Shown here piece by piece: positions 24,201 to 32,383 of a DNA stretch of 45,389 nt. Below the pieces are notes generated by a model. The model was not told where the DNA came from and made no database searches. It worked only from the letters and a program-made list of their open reading frames with translations. Both the position numbers and the translations under genes were made by a program. The stretch is from Aquificales bacterium (lineage in GTDB: Bacteria > Aquificota > Aquificia > Aquificales > QOAS01). How positions within the stretch are numbered: position 1 is the stretch's first letter; each line of letters opens with the position of its first letter. The DNA lies in the NCBI GenBank assembly GCA_027035985.1, contig JALVTI010000046.1, positions 1 to 45,389 of the forward strand. Direction: 5' to 3'.

Positions 24201-24213
24201 GCTTTTAGACTAT
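24176..24213. promoter_or_regulatory. AGACT repeats over the toxin-antitoxin promoter, candidate operator
   Basis: Direct repeats AGACTGTC (24191-24198) and AGACTATC (24207-24214) are spaced 16 bases start to start. An inverted copy ATAGTCT (24176-24182) pairs with AGACTAT (24207-24213) as an exact 7-bp inverted repeat. They cover the -35 box, spacer and -10 box. This is a natural layout for autoregulation by the antitoxin or toxin-antitoxin complex. Confidence 0.55.
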
Positions 24214-24277
24214 CTTTTCAATTTTCCTTTCCTCCCTCATTCCCTTAAAGGTTAAACATCGCCTAAATTATTCCCCC

Positions 24278-25366
24278 GTGAGGGTTCTCCAAAACAACTT
24301 TATCGAGAGGAGGAAGACGAGAGAAATAGACCTCGGTGGGGTAAAGATAGGGGGAAACAATCCAATAGTGGTTCAGTCGATGACCTCCACCAAAACAAGG
24401 AACGTGGAAAAAACCCTGGAGCAGATAAACCGCCTCTGCGAAGCCGGTTGCGAAATAGTGAGGGTGGCGGTGCCCACCGAGGAGGATATCGAAGCCCTCG
24501 GAGAGATAGTCAAAAGGTCGCCCATACCGGTAATCGCCGATATCCACTTTAAGGCGGAATACGCCCTAAAGGCTATGGAAAAGGGCGCCCACGGGATAAG
24601 GATTAATCCGGGAAATATCGGCTCGGAAGAAAAGGTTAGAGAGATAGTTGAGGAAGCCTGCCGAAGGCGGGTGGTTATCCGAATAGGGGTAAACAGCGGC
24701 TCGCTTGAGAAAGACCTCCTTGAGAAATACGGCTCGCCCACCGCCTGGGCGCTGGCGGAGAGCGCCCTCCGTTGGAGCGAGAAGTTCGAAAGGTGGGGTT
24801 TTTCCAACTTCAAGGTCTCCATTAAGGGGAGTGATGTCCCCACCTGCGTTGAAGCCAACAGACTCTTTGCGGAGAGAACCGATATCCCCCTCCATATAGG
24901 CATAACGGAGGCGGGGTTCGGGGAGAGCGGGGTTATAAAGTCCTCGGTGGGGATAGGCATCTTGCTCTATATGGGTATAGGGGATACCCTAAGGGTCTCG
25001 CTAACCGGCGACCCGGTGGAGGAGATAGAGGTCGCCTACCAAATATTGGGTTCACTCGGACTTCGCAAAAGGGGGGTCGAAATAATATCCTGCCCCACCT
25101 GTGGGAGGATAGAGGTAGATTTACCCAAAGTGGTTTCGGAAGTGAAAGAGCGCCTCAAGGGGATAAAGAAACCTCTAAAGGTCGCCATTATGGGGTGCGT
25201 GGTGAACGGTCCCGGCGAGGCGAGGGAAGCCGACATAGGTCTCGCCTGCGGCAAGGGTCGGGCTTTACTCTTTAAGAGGGGCGAGGTTGTCAAAACCCTC
25301 AAAGAGGAGGAAATGGTTTCCGAACTTTTGAAGGAGATAGAGAACATGGTTTCCGAAAAAGGGTAA
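24278..25366 (+). CDS. ispG: 4-hydroxy-3-methylbut-2-enyl-diphosphate synthase (GcpE)
   Basis: Iron-sulfur enzyme of the methylerythritol-phosphate isoprenoid pathway, converting MEcPP to HMBPP. The 362-aa bacterial-type protein has PIVVQSMTSTKTRNVEKTLEQI, the TIM-barrel core (VIADIHFKAEYAL, HGIRINPGNIG, RIGVNSGSLEKDLL) and HIGITEAGFGESGVIKSS. The 4Fe-4S ligands are in SCPTCGR and GCVVNGPGE. GTG 24278 is the first usable start; a TAAATT lies 8 bases before it and no SD is seen, again suggesting a very short leader. The gene is divergent from the toxin-antitoxin pair and GC-rich. Confidence 0.95.
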   Translation: MRVLQNNFIERRKTREIDLGGVKIGGNNPIVVQSMTSTKTRNVEKTLEQINRLCEAGCEIVRVAVPTEEDIEALGEIVKRSPIPVIADIHFKAEYALKAMEKGAHGIRINPGNIGSEEKVREIVEEACRRRVVIRIGVNSGSLEKDLLEKYGSPTAWALAESALRWSEKFERWGFSNFKVSIKGSDVPTCVEANRLFAERTDIPLHIGITEAGFGESGVIKSSVGIGILLYMGIGDTLRVSLTGDPVEEIEVAYQILGSLGLRKRGVEIISCPTCGRIEVDLPKVVSEVKERLKGIKKPLKVAIMGCVVNGPGEAREADIGLACGKGRALLFKRGEVVKTLKEEEMVSELLKEIENMVSEKG

Positions 25367-25406
25367 ACGGTTGACTTATACCTATTGAAGGATAATTCCG
25401 TTTACC
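25362..25406. repeat. Inverted repeat between ispG and metF
   Basis: GGTAAACGG (25362-25370, including the ispG stop) pairs perfectly with CCGTTTACC (25398-25406) across a 27-base loop. There is no T-run directly after the stem on either strand, so this is not a classical terminator. It may help stabilise or end the two convergent mRNAs. Confidence 0.45.
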
Positions 25407-25455
25407 ATCCCTTTAAAAGAGAAAAGGAAAAAACCGCCGAAGGGAAAAGAGTTCT

Positions 25456-26337
25456 TTAGACCTTTCGGAGAGAAAAAATTTTGTCCTTTAGCGCCTCTAT
25501 GATTTGCTTTGTAGCCTCCGCCCTGTTTAGGGTGTAGAAGTGAAATCCGTCCACCCCGTGGTCGAGGAGTTCCTCGCACTGCCGTATGGCGTAATCAACG
25601 CCTATTTTGAAAACCTCTTCGGGGTTGTCTTGAACTTCAGAGAGCCTCCTTGCGAGGTCTAAAGGAATCGTCGCCCCGCAGAGGTTGGCGAATTTTTTAA
25701 TCTGCTTGAAGTTGGTTATGGGCATTACCCCCACAATTACGGGAATATCGATTCCCTTCTTCTGCAAGAGTTCCTTAAATCGGAAAAAGTCCTCGTTGCG
25801 GAAAAACATTTGGGTTATGGCGAACTCTCCACCGGCTTCCACCTTCTCCTTGAGGTGTTCGATATCCTCTTCAAGACTCTTAGCCTCCTGATGCCCTTCG
25901 GGATAGCAGGCGACCCCTATACAGAATTGGTCGCCGTAATGGCGTTTTATGAGCCTTATGAGGTCGACCGCGTATTTGCAAAAACCCTCTTTGGGGTTGT
26001 CTTTGGGTCTATCCCCCCTTAGGGCGAGGATATTTTCTATTCCTATTTCCCTGTAACGGTCTAAAATTTCCAAAACCTCGTCCTCGTCGTGGGCGACGCA
26101 GGTTAGGTGAGGCATCACCGTGAGGTTGTATTTCTCCTTTATCTCCTTAACGGTGGCAAAAGTCCTCTCCCTGGTGCTACCGCCGGCTCCGTAGGTTACC
26201 GATACGAAATTGGGATTGTATTTTAGAAGCCTCTCCAAGGTATTGAAAAGTTGCTCCTTTCCCCTCTCGTCTTTGGGTGGAAAAAATTCATAGGAGAGGC
26301 TAAACCTACCCTCTTTTAGGTATTCGCAAATTTTCAT
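25456..26337 (-). CDS. metF: 5,10-methylenetetrahydrofolate reductase
   Basis: Flavoenzyme making 5-methyltetrahydrofolate for methionine synthesis; in autotrophs the same family can serve acetyl-CoA-type C1 flow. The 293-aa TIM barrel shows SLSYEFFPPKDERG (active-site Glu), FVSVTYGAGGSTRERT, HLTCVAHDEDEV, NILALRGDRPKD, AITQMFFRNEDFFRF and DGFHFYTLNRAEAT. It lies 75 bases after proS on the same strand but has its own good promoter (26347-26375). The leader would be only 2-3 bases and no SD is present. metK in the same window acts downstream in methyl metabolism. Confidence 0.95.
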   Translation of the reverse strand: MKICEYLKEGRFSLSYEFFPPKDERGKEQLFNTLERLLKYNPNFVSVTYGAGGSTRERTFATVKEIKEKYNLTVMPHLTCVAHDEDEVLEILDRYREIGIENILALRGDRPKDNPKEGFCKYAVDLIRLIKRHYGDQFCIGVACYPEGHQEAKSLEEDIEHLKEKVEAGGEFAITQMFFRNEDFFRFKELLQKKGIDIPVIVGVMPITNFKQIKKFANLCGATIPLDLARRLSEVQDNPEEVFKIGVDYAIRQCEELLDHGVDGFHFYTLNRAEATKQIIEALKDKIFSLRKV

Positions 26338-26346
26338 AGAGAAATG

Positions 26347-26375
26347 ATTATCGTTCGGACTCCACTATCGGTTAA
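26347..26375 (-). promoter_or_regulatory. Promoter of metF
   Basis: On the minus strand TTAACC (26370-26375, 4 of 6 to consensus), 17 bases, then GATAAT (26347-26352, 5 of 6). The ATG at 26337 follows the -10 box after 9 bases, so transcription would start 2-3 bases before the start codon. Confidence 0.55.
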
Positions 26376-26412
26376 GGGATAGGGGGAAAAAAGAGAAAAT
26401 CCTTAAAAAGGG

Positions 26413-28131
26413 TTAAGCCTTTTGTAGTTCCTTCTTTAGCTCCTCAAATTTGTCGAGCGCCTCCTCTATAGGAACGTCAAACCTCTCACCCGTTTTGCGG
26501 ATTTGAATTTCGACCAAACCGTCCTTTACCTTCCTACCCACCACTATGCGGACGGGAATACCTATGAGGTCGGCGTCTTTGAACTTAAAGCCGGCGCGTT
26601 CGTCCCTGTCGTCGATTATTACGTCTATACCCCTGTTTAGGGCTTCCTTATAAAGTTTTTCGGCAACCTCCATTTGTTTTTCGTCGGTGACGTTTAGGGG
26701 GAGTATCTCCAGTTCGAAAGGTGCAACATTTATAGGCCAAATAATTCCGTTTTCGTCGTAGGACTGCTCTACAATCGCCGACATGAGGCGGGAAACCCCT
26801 ATCCCGTAGCAACCCATTACTATCGGCTTTTCTTTTCCGTCCCTGTCGACAAAATAAGCCTGCATCGGTTCGGAATACCTGGTTCCGAGGAGGAAGATAT
26901 GACCTATTTCCAACCCTCTCGAGAGCCTTAGGGGTGCCCCGCACTCGGGACAGGGGTCGCCCTCTTGAACCTCGGCGAGGTCGTAAAACTCCCCATATTC
27001 AAAATCCCTCCCGGGGTTGGCATTTATGTAGTGGTAGTGGGGCTCGTTTGCGGCAACAACTAAATTCTTAACCCCGTATAGGGAGTTATCCCAGAGTATC
27101 CTTTCGACTTTCCCCTCAGGGAGGTTTATGGGACCCACAAACCCCCTTTCGGTTCCCAGTATCTCTTTAATCTCCTCGTCGGTTGCCAAACGGAAGTTGT
27201 CCGTTCCGAGGACTCTTTCCAGTTTGTTCTCGTCCACCTCGCGGTCTCCCCTTATGAGAACCAAAACAGGTTTTCCTTCGACAATGTATAGGAGGCTTTT
27301 GAGTATCTTCCTCGGAGGGACGTTTAGGAATTTGGCGAGTTCCTCTATAGTTCTAACGTTGGGGGTGTGAACCTTTTGGAGGGGTTTTTCCTCTTCCCCT
27401 TCGGGGGTCGGTTTTTGGACGGGAACAATCTCGGCGTTGGCGGCATAGCCGCACTTTTCGCAGTGGGCGACCTTAGCCTCTCCGTAGGGAGTCAGCGCGA
27501 CAAACTCCTCCGATTTCTTACCACCAATCTGACCGGTGTCGGCTAAAACCCTTAGATATTTGAGACCTATGCGGCTGAAAATTCTCTCGTAGGTTTCCCC
27601 CATGAGGTTGTATGCTTCCTCCGCACCCTTGTAGTCGGTGTCGAAAGAATAGGCGTCCTTCATGAGGAATTCTCTCGCCCTTATAAGACCGAAACGGGGT
27701 CTCTTTTCGTCCCTAAACTTGGTCTGAATTTGGTAGAGTATCAGCGGTAGGTCTTTGTAGGATTTGACCTCTTTGCGGACCAGGTCGGTAATCTCTTCCT
27801 CGTGGGTGGGACCCAGGCAGAAATCCCTCCCGTGGCGGTCTTGGAGTTTAAAGAGCTCATCCCCGTAGAGTTCCCATCTACCGGTCTCCTCCCAAAGTTC
27901 GCGGGGATTTAAAACCGTTAAAAGGACTTCCTGCGCCCCCGCTTTGTTCATCTCCTCGCGGACAATATTTTCAATCTTTTTCAAAACCTTTAGCCCTAAC
28001 GGGAGAAATTCGTATATACCGGCGGCGACCTGTCTTATAAAGCCACCCCTAACCAAGAGCTGGTGGGAGGGTGCTATCGCCTCGGAAGGCGCTTCCTTTA
28101 AGGTCGGTATAAAGGCTCTAGACCAACGCAT
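26413..28131 (-). CDS. proS: Prolyl-tRNA synthetase, bacterial type with editing insertion
   Basis: Class II synthetase charging tRNA-Pro. With ATG 28131 the product is 572 aa, the usual bacterial length. The N-terminus MRWSRAFIPTLKEAPSEA is followed by motif 1, motif 2 (TKFRDEKRPRFGLIRAREFLMKDAYSFD) and the INS editing domain between motifs 2 and 3 (about 220-400). Motif 3 (VMGCYGIGVSRLMSAIVEQSYDENGIIWP) and the anticodon domain complete it. An open frame continues upstream to 28407 but that part shadows pgk. Two CxxC pairs (CEKC and CPEC) are present. GC-rich. A 12-bp palindrome lies just upstream. Confidence 0.96.
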   Translation of the reverse strand: MRWSRAFIPTLKEAPSEAIAPSHQLLVRGGFIRQVAAGIYEFLPLGLKVLKKIENIVREEMNKAGAQEVLLTVLNPRELWEETGRWELYGDELFKLQDRHGRDFCLGPTHEEEITDLVRKEVKSYKDLPLILYQIQTKFRDEKRPRFGLIRAREFLMKDAYSFDTDYKGAEEAYNLMGETYERIFSRIGLKYLRVLADTGQIGGKKSEEFVALTPYGEAKVAHCEKCGYAANAEIVPVQKPTPEGEEEKPLQKVHTPNVRTIEELAKFLNVPPRKILKSLLYIVEGKPVLVLIRGDREVDENKLERVLGTDNFRLATDEEIKEILGTERGFVGPINLPEGKVERILWDNSLYGVKNLVVAANEPHYHYINANPGRDFEYGEFYDLAEVQEGDPCPECGAPLRLSRGLEIGHIFLLGTRYSEPMQAYFVDRDGKEKPIVMGCYGIGVSRLMSAIVEQSYDENGIIWPINVAPFELEILPLNVTDEKQMEVAEKLYKEALNRGIDVIIDDRDERAGFKFKDADLIGIPVRIVVGRKVKDGLVEIQIRKTGERFDVPIEEALDKFEELKKELQKA

Positions 28132-28146
28132 TAAGTGTTTTATTCT

Positions 28147-28158
28147 CCCTTTAAAGGG
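28147..28158. promoter_or_regulatory. Perfect palindrome in the proS-pgk divergent region
   Basis: CCCTTTAAAGGG is a perfect 12-bp palindrome, 15 bases before the proS start and about 66 bases before pgk. On the minus strand it lies between a weak -35 (CTAACA) and AATAAA. It could be a regulator site, but nothing identifies the protein and the match may be chance. Confidence 0.3.
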
Positions 28159-28224
28159 TCTGTTAGCTATTTGCTTTTCCCACAACCGAAATCCCTTGCT
28201 GATAGTTCCTACAATAGGAAACCT

Positions 28225-29415
28225 ATGCTCACCAAGAAGACCTTGAGGGATATAGATGTTAGGAATAAGAAAGCCCTTGTTAGGGTCGATTTCAACGTTC
28301 CCATAGACGAGCAGGGGAATATCGTCGACGACCTCCGTATAAGGGCTGCCCTTCCCACGATAGAATATCTCCTCGACCAGAAGTCGGTTGTGGTTTTGAT
28401 GTCCCACCTCGGCAGACCCAAAGGGCGCGATGAAAGGTATTCCCTAAAACCGGTGGCAAAGCGCCTTTCCAGACTTATAGGACAGGAGGTGATATTTGCG
28501 CCCGACTGCGTCGGGGAAGAGGTTGAGGAGATAGTAAACAACGCCAAACCGGGCGACGTAATACTGCTGGAGAACCTTCGCTTCCACCCCGGGGAGACCA
28601 AGGGGGACATCGAGTTTGCCAAAGGTCTCGCAAAGCTCGGCGACTTTTACATAGGCGACGCCTTCGGAACCTGCCACAGAAATCACGCCTCAACCTACGT
28701 GGTTCCCCAGATACTGAAGCCCGCCGTGATGGGTTTTCTCCTCGAAAAGGAGATTACCTACTTCACCAAGGCGCTCGTTAACCCCCAAAGACCGGTTGTC
28801 GCCATTTTGGGCGGTGCGAAGGTTTCCTCCAAGCTGGCGGTAATAAAAAACCTCCTAAAGAGGGTTGACAAACTCTTTATCGGCGGTGCGATGGCGTTTA
28901 CCTTCCTAAAGGCTTTGGGCTACAACGTCGGCAGCTCCCTGGTGGAGGATGAGCTTATAGACACCGCCCGCGACATTGTCGATATAGCCAAAAAACTAGA
29001 CGTGAAGCTATACCTACCAGTGGACTTCCTCATAGGTAAGGAGGTGAGCGACAATACCCCCACCAAATTGGTCGCTTGGCAGGAAATACCCGACGGGTGG
29101 ATGGGATTGGATATAGGCCCCGCCTCCCTCAAGCTCGCCGAGGAAATACTTTCCGACGCCCAAACCATTATTTGGAACGGTCCCATGGGGGTTTTTGAAC
29201 TGGATAGGTTTAAGGAGGGAACGTTCGGCATAGCCCGCCTTGTAGCCGAAAGCCCCGCCCTAACGATAGCGGGCGGAGGGGATACCGACTACGCCATACA
29301 CAAGGCGGGCGTCTACAACGCCATAAGCTGGGTATCCACCGGCGGTGGGGCATTCCTCGAACTGCTTTCCGGCAATACCCTCCCCTGCATAGAGGTTCTC
29401 GATGACCGCATTTAA
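28225..29415 (+). CDS. pgk: Phosphoglycerate kinase
   Basis: Glycolytic/gluconeogenic enzyme interconverting 1,3-bisphosphoglycerate and 3-phosphoglycerate. With ATG 28225 the protein is 396 aa, the normal length, beginning MLTKKTLRDIDVRNKKALVRVDFNVPID. Further motifs: VVVLMSHLGRPKGRDERYSLKPVAKRL, DVILLENLRFHPGE, AFGTCHRNHAS, GGAKVSSKLAVIKNLL, FIGGAMAFTFLKA, WNGPMGVFE and TIAGGGDTDYAIHKAG with the terminal STGGGAFLELL. An AGGA lies 5 bases upstream, while TACAAT ends 9 bases before the ATG. Ends 4 bases inside the convergent phosphoesterase gene. Confidence 0.97.
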   Translation: MLTKKTLRDIDVRNKKALVRVDFNVPIDEQGNIVDDLRIRAALPTIEYLLDQKSVVVLMSHLGRPKGRDERYSLKPVAKRLSRLIGQEVIFAPDCVGEEVEEIVNNAKPGDVILLENLRFHPGETKGDIEFAKGLAKLGDFYIGDAFGTCHRNHASTYVVPQILKPAVMGFLLEKEITYFTKALVNPQRPVVAILGGAKVSSKLAVIKNLLKRVDKLFIGGAMAFTFLKALGYNVGSSLVEDELIDTARDIVDIAKKLDVKLYLPVDFLIGKEVSDNTPTKLVAWQEIPDGWMGLDIGPASLKLAEEILSDAQTIIWNGPMGVFELDRFKEGTFGIARLVAESPALTIAGGGDTDYAIHKAGVYNAISWVSTGGGAFLELLSGNTLPCIEVLDDRI

Positions 29416-30140
29416 TATCCTTCAAACAACCTGTATCCCAACTCGGGGGGTAACCCCCTCCTTAAAACCTCTTTTAGGACTCTCTCCTTATCGAAATCGA
29501 CCCTCTTGCGGATTAACAGCTTCTTTTCCCTGTCCCATATCGCGAAGGAAGCGAGCGGCACGCCGTCGCGCGGTTGACCCACGCTCCCCGGATTTATCAG
29601 ATAGCGGGCATTATCTTTCAACTCCACACGTTGGGAGTTGTAATAGACGTTTAACCCTTCGGAGGAATATTCGTAAACGACCGGTATATGGGTATGTCCG
29701 TAAACGGTGAACCTCCTTTCGGCGTTTTGAAGAACTTCCAGTGCCTGCTGGGGGTAGAGGATATACTCCATCGACATAGGGCGGAGAGGTGTGTCGTGAA
29801 CCAGAAGGGTGTCGTTCAAATCCTCCACCACCGGTAGGGAAGAGATGAACCTCTTATTCTCCTCCGATAGGTTTTTCATAGTCCAGACGATAGCCTCGTA
29901 GGCGGAGGAGGAAAAGTATTCGGGATTTACCAACCCCGCTATAACGGCGTCGTGGTTTCCCAAAACGCAACGCTCCACATTTTCCCTAACCCACTCGCAA
30001 ACTTCGTTCGCCCAGGGGTAGTAGCCGACTATATCCCCGGCACACCAAACGGTGTCGTAACCGAGCCTTTTCGCCTCCCCGATAACTGCCTCGAGGGCGG
30101 GCAGATTCCCGTGAATGTCCGAAATTAAAAGCACCCTCAT
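29412..30140 (-). CDS. Calcineurin-like metallophosphoesterase
   Basis: A 242-aa binuclear-metal phosphoesterase of the YfcE/DUF2-type. Metal motifs in order: LLISDIHGNLPALEAV (DxH), VWCAGDIVGYYPW (GD), VLGNHDAVIAGL (GNHD), LLVHDTPLR (His) and VYGHTHIPVVY (GHxH). The substrate is unknown; relatives hydrolyse phosphodiesters or bis-nucleoside phosphates. It is the last gene of the minus-strand block after rplQ, separated by 230 bases, and overlaps the pgk stop by 4 bases. Confidence 0.88.
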   Translation of the reverse strand: MRVLLISDIHGNLPALEAVIGEAKRLGYDTVWCAGDIVGYYPWANEVCEWVRENVERCVLGNHDAVIAGLVNPEYFSSSAYEAIVWTMKNLSEENKRFISSLPVVEDLNDTLLVHDTPLRPMSMEYILYPQQALEVLQNAERRFTVYGHTHIPVVYEYSSEGLNVYYNSQRVELKDNARYLINPGSVGQPRDGVPLASFAIWDREKKLLIRKRVDFDKERVLKEVLRRGLPPELGYRLFEGY

Positions 30141-30371
30141 AGGGGATAGAAATTGGAAAAATTAATCTCCTTCCGAGGAAATTAAAGTCAGTCTCTTTTC
30201 AATAGGAATTCTCACCGTAGGAACATATATCGTTAAATAATCCGTTCATAAGGTCTTACCTTATCCAAAGCCATTAAGTTGGATTTCTGTATCCTATGAA
30301 AGTTTCTTCAAACTAATTTAATCAAAAAAGGAACTATTAAGAATTATTAAAAAGGTAAAAATCAAAAATAA
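30141..30371. other. Non-coding spacer between rplQ and the phosphoesterase
   Basis: No plausible gene on either strand; visibly AT-rich. It contains an exact inverted repeat ATAAGGT-CTT-ACCTTAT (30248-30264), overlapping ATCCAA/TTGGAT with a 10-base loop just downstream. A GTTTCTTCAAAC palindromic piece lies near 30301. There is no T-run terminator after rplQ. It may hold an untranslated leader or small RNA, but this is not demonstrated. Confidence 0.4.
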
Positions 30372-30752
30372 TTACTCTACAAATTCTATAATAGCGAGTT
30401 CGGCACTATCTCCTCTGCGGGGATTGGGCAGTTTAACAATTCTTACATATCCCCCATTTCTTTCCGCAAAACGGGGTCCCAAATCTTCAAAAAGTTTAGC
30501 AACCGCTTCTTTATCGGGCAAAAGACTCAAAGCCTCTCTTCTGTAATGAAGTTTTTTTATTTTGTCATCGGTAGCTTCGGCTTTCCTCGCCAAGGTAATC
30601 AACCTCTCTATAAAGGGGCGCAACGCTTTTGCCTTTTCTACACCGGTTGTTATTCTCTCTTCGAGAATTAAAGCTCTGGCAAGAGACCTAAAAAGTGCTT
30701 TTCTCTGTTCTTTTGTTCTATCAAAATGCTTCTTTTTTACTCTATGCCTCAT
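30372..30752 (-). CDS. rplQ: 50S ribosomal protein L17
   Basis: L17 of the large subunit, near the exit tunnel. The 126-aa product starts MRHRVKKKHFDRTKEQRKALFRSLARALI, with ERITTGVEKAKALRPFIERLITLARKA in the middle and GGYVRIVKLPNPRRGDSAELAIIEFVE at the end, all family features. Its ATG overlaps the rpoA stop by 4 bases (ATGA). Last gene of the alpha operon. Confidence 0.97.
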   Translation of the reverse strand: MRHRVKKKHFDRTKEQRKALFRSLARALILEERITTGVEKAKALRPFIERLITLARKAEATDDKIKKLHYRREALSLLPDKEAVAKLFEDLGPRFAERNGGYVRIVKLPNPRRGDSAELAIIEFVE

Positions 30753-31720
30753 TTTTGACCTCCTTTGTAATTAACATTCATTCCCAGGGAAAGCCCCAAT
30801 TCTGCTAGGGCTTTTTTAATTTCCATTAAGGCTTTTCTTCCTATATTTTTAGTTTCCTTTAATTCCTCCTCGGTAAGTTTAACCAAATCCCCTAGAGTGT
30901 GTACTCCATATTTTTTAAGGGAGTTTAAAGCTCTTGCAGATATATCCAATTCCTCAACAGAAAGGGTTAATTTCTCTTCCAATTCATTTTTTTCTACCTT
31001 GATAGGAGCTTGAGGTATTTCTTCAGAAATATCGGCTAAAGGTTCTAGATATTTAAGAAGTATCTGTCGGGCTTCCTGAACCGCTATATCTGGAGTTTTG
31101 GCACCATTAGTCCAAACTTCTAGAATCAACCTTTCGTAGTCGGTTTTTTTCTGAAATCTCGCCGGTTCAGCTCTGAAGGCAACCTTTTTAACGGGATTAA
31201 AATCGCAATCTATAGCTATCCAACCTATTTCCCCGAATTGTTCCATATCCTCAACCGGGATATAACCCCTTCCCCTCTCCACACGGATTTCCATTTTTAC
31301 CTTTGCATTTTCATCGGTTAGCGTAAAGAGATGTAAGTCGGGATTCAGTATCTTAACAGTGGGAGGGGTTTTGATATCTCCAGCCTTAACCTCTCCCGGC
31401 CCTTCCTTCTCCAAGTATAGAATTTCCACATCGGTGCCCGGTTCCATTTGAACTATTAGGGATTTCAGGTTTAGGATAACGTCGGTTACATCTTCAACCG
31501 CACCGGGTAGGGATGTGAATTCGTGATATAGTCCTTCTATTTTTATACCGGTAACCCCGGCTCCCTCAATGGATGAAAGCAAAACCCTTCTCAAGGCGTT
31601 CCCTATGGTCGTGGCGTATCCCCTGGGTAGGGGACCCATTACCAACTTTCCGTAGGTAGGTTCTAACTCTTCCCAATAGGTTTTGATATTTTCCAAATCC
31701 ACAAGATTGGTATAAGGCAT
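30749..31720 (-). CDS. rpoA: DNA-directed RNA polymerase subunit alpha
   Basis: Assembly platform of RNA polymerase. The 323-aa product has the N-terminal dimerisation domain (LVMGPLPRGYATTIGNALRRVLLSSIEGAGVTGIKIEG, then LILNLKSLIVQ) and an alpha-CTD with helix-hairpin-helix LNSLKKYGVHTLGDLVKLTEEELKETKNIGRKALMEIKKAL. Start choice: ATG 31720, giving the normal MPYTNLVDLENIK; an in-frame TTG 18 bases earlier is less likely. The only SD-like sequence is a run of seven G, nine bases before the ATG, followed by TTTTTTCTT, an unusual ribosome site. Confidence 0.97.
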   Translation of the reverse strand: MPYTNLVDLENIKTYWEELEPTYGKLVMGPLPRGYATTIGNALRRVLLSSIEGAGVTGIKIEGLYHEFTSLPGAVEDVTDVILNLKSLIVQMEPGTDVEILYLEKEGPGEVKAGDIKTPPTVKILNPDLHLFTLTDENAKVKMEIRVERGRGYIPVEDMEQFGEIGWIAIDCDFNPVKKVAFRAEPARFQKKTDYERLILEVWTNGAKTPDIAVQEARQILLKYLEPLADISEEIPQAPIKVEKNELEEKLTLSVEELDISARALNSLKKYGVHTLGDLVKLTEEELKETKNIGRKALMEIKKALAELGLSLGMNVNYKGGQK

Positions 31721-31744
31721 AAGAAAAAACCCCCCCAAAGGGTA

Positions 31745-32380
31745 TTAAACTTTGGAGTAGAACTCAATAATGTACTGCAGATTAATAGGAATTTCGAGAT
31801 AGTCCTGAACCCTTTCGGGTAGATTTACCACTTTACCCCTAAAGTTCTGTTTATCGAGTTCCAACCAAGCGGGAACACTACGGGGGTCTTTATTTTCCAG
31901 ATTTTCCTGTATGAATTTGATATTTCTGGATTTGGGCTTAACCTCAATAATATCGCCTACATCTACCCTATAGGAGGGTATGGTTACCTTTTTGCCGTTA
32001 ACCAATATATGTCCGTGGGAAACCAACTGACGGGCTTGTCTGCGGGTCTTTGCAAAACCCAGTCTGTAAACTACGTTATCCAGTCTTCTTTCCAATAGTT
32101 GCAAAAAGACTTCTCCGGTGTTTTCCTTTGCCTTGGTAGCCTCGTCGAAATACCTCTTAAATTGACCTTCTCTGATACCGCCGTAGAGGAATTTCAACTT
32201 CTGTTTTTCCATCAAGCGAATACCGTATTCGGAGATTCTTTTTCTTCTACCAAACTTTCTTCCGTGTTGTCCGGGAGGGAAGTTTCTCTTTCCGAGTATT
32301 TTGGGGGCACTTTCCTTTCCGGAAACTACTACACCAAACCTTCTATCTATTTTTACCCAAGGACCTATATACCTACCCAT
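31745..32380 (-). CDS. rpsD: 30S ribosomal protein S4
   Basis: Primary assembly protein of the 30S body, and in enterobacteria the translational repressor of this operon. The 211-aa protein has MGRYIGPWVKIDRRFG, the NFPPGQHGRKFGRRKRISEYGIRLMEKQKLKFLYG stretch, and the S4 RNA-binding domain RRLDNVVYRLGFAKTRRQARQLVSHGHILVNGKKV. The N-terminal zinc cysteines of some S4 proteins are absent. It lies 3 bases after rpsK and 24 before rpoA. Confidence 0.97.
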   Translation of the reverse strand: MGRYIGPWVKIDRRFGVVVSGKESAPKILGKRNFPPGQHGRKFGRRKRISEYGIRLMEKQKLKFLYGGIREGQFKRYFDEATKAKENTGEVFLQLLERRLDNVVYRLGFAKTRRQARQLVSHGHILVNGKKVTIPSYRVDVGDIIEVKPKSRNIKFIQENLENKDPRSVPAWLELDKQNFRGKVVNLPERVQDYLEIPINLQYIIEFYSKV

Positions 32381-32383
32381 CAG

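Noticed and set aside
28135..28407. Long N-terminal extensions of ProRS and Pgk across their divergent spacer
   Set aside because: The extra residues of one gene are the antisense of the other. Family lengths and N-termini fit ATG 28131 and ATG 28225.
30301..30333. GTTTC...GAAC pieces resembling a CRISPR repeat
   Set aside because: Only one copy of each is present, they are not spaced regularly, and no cas genes occur in the window.
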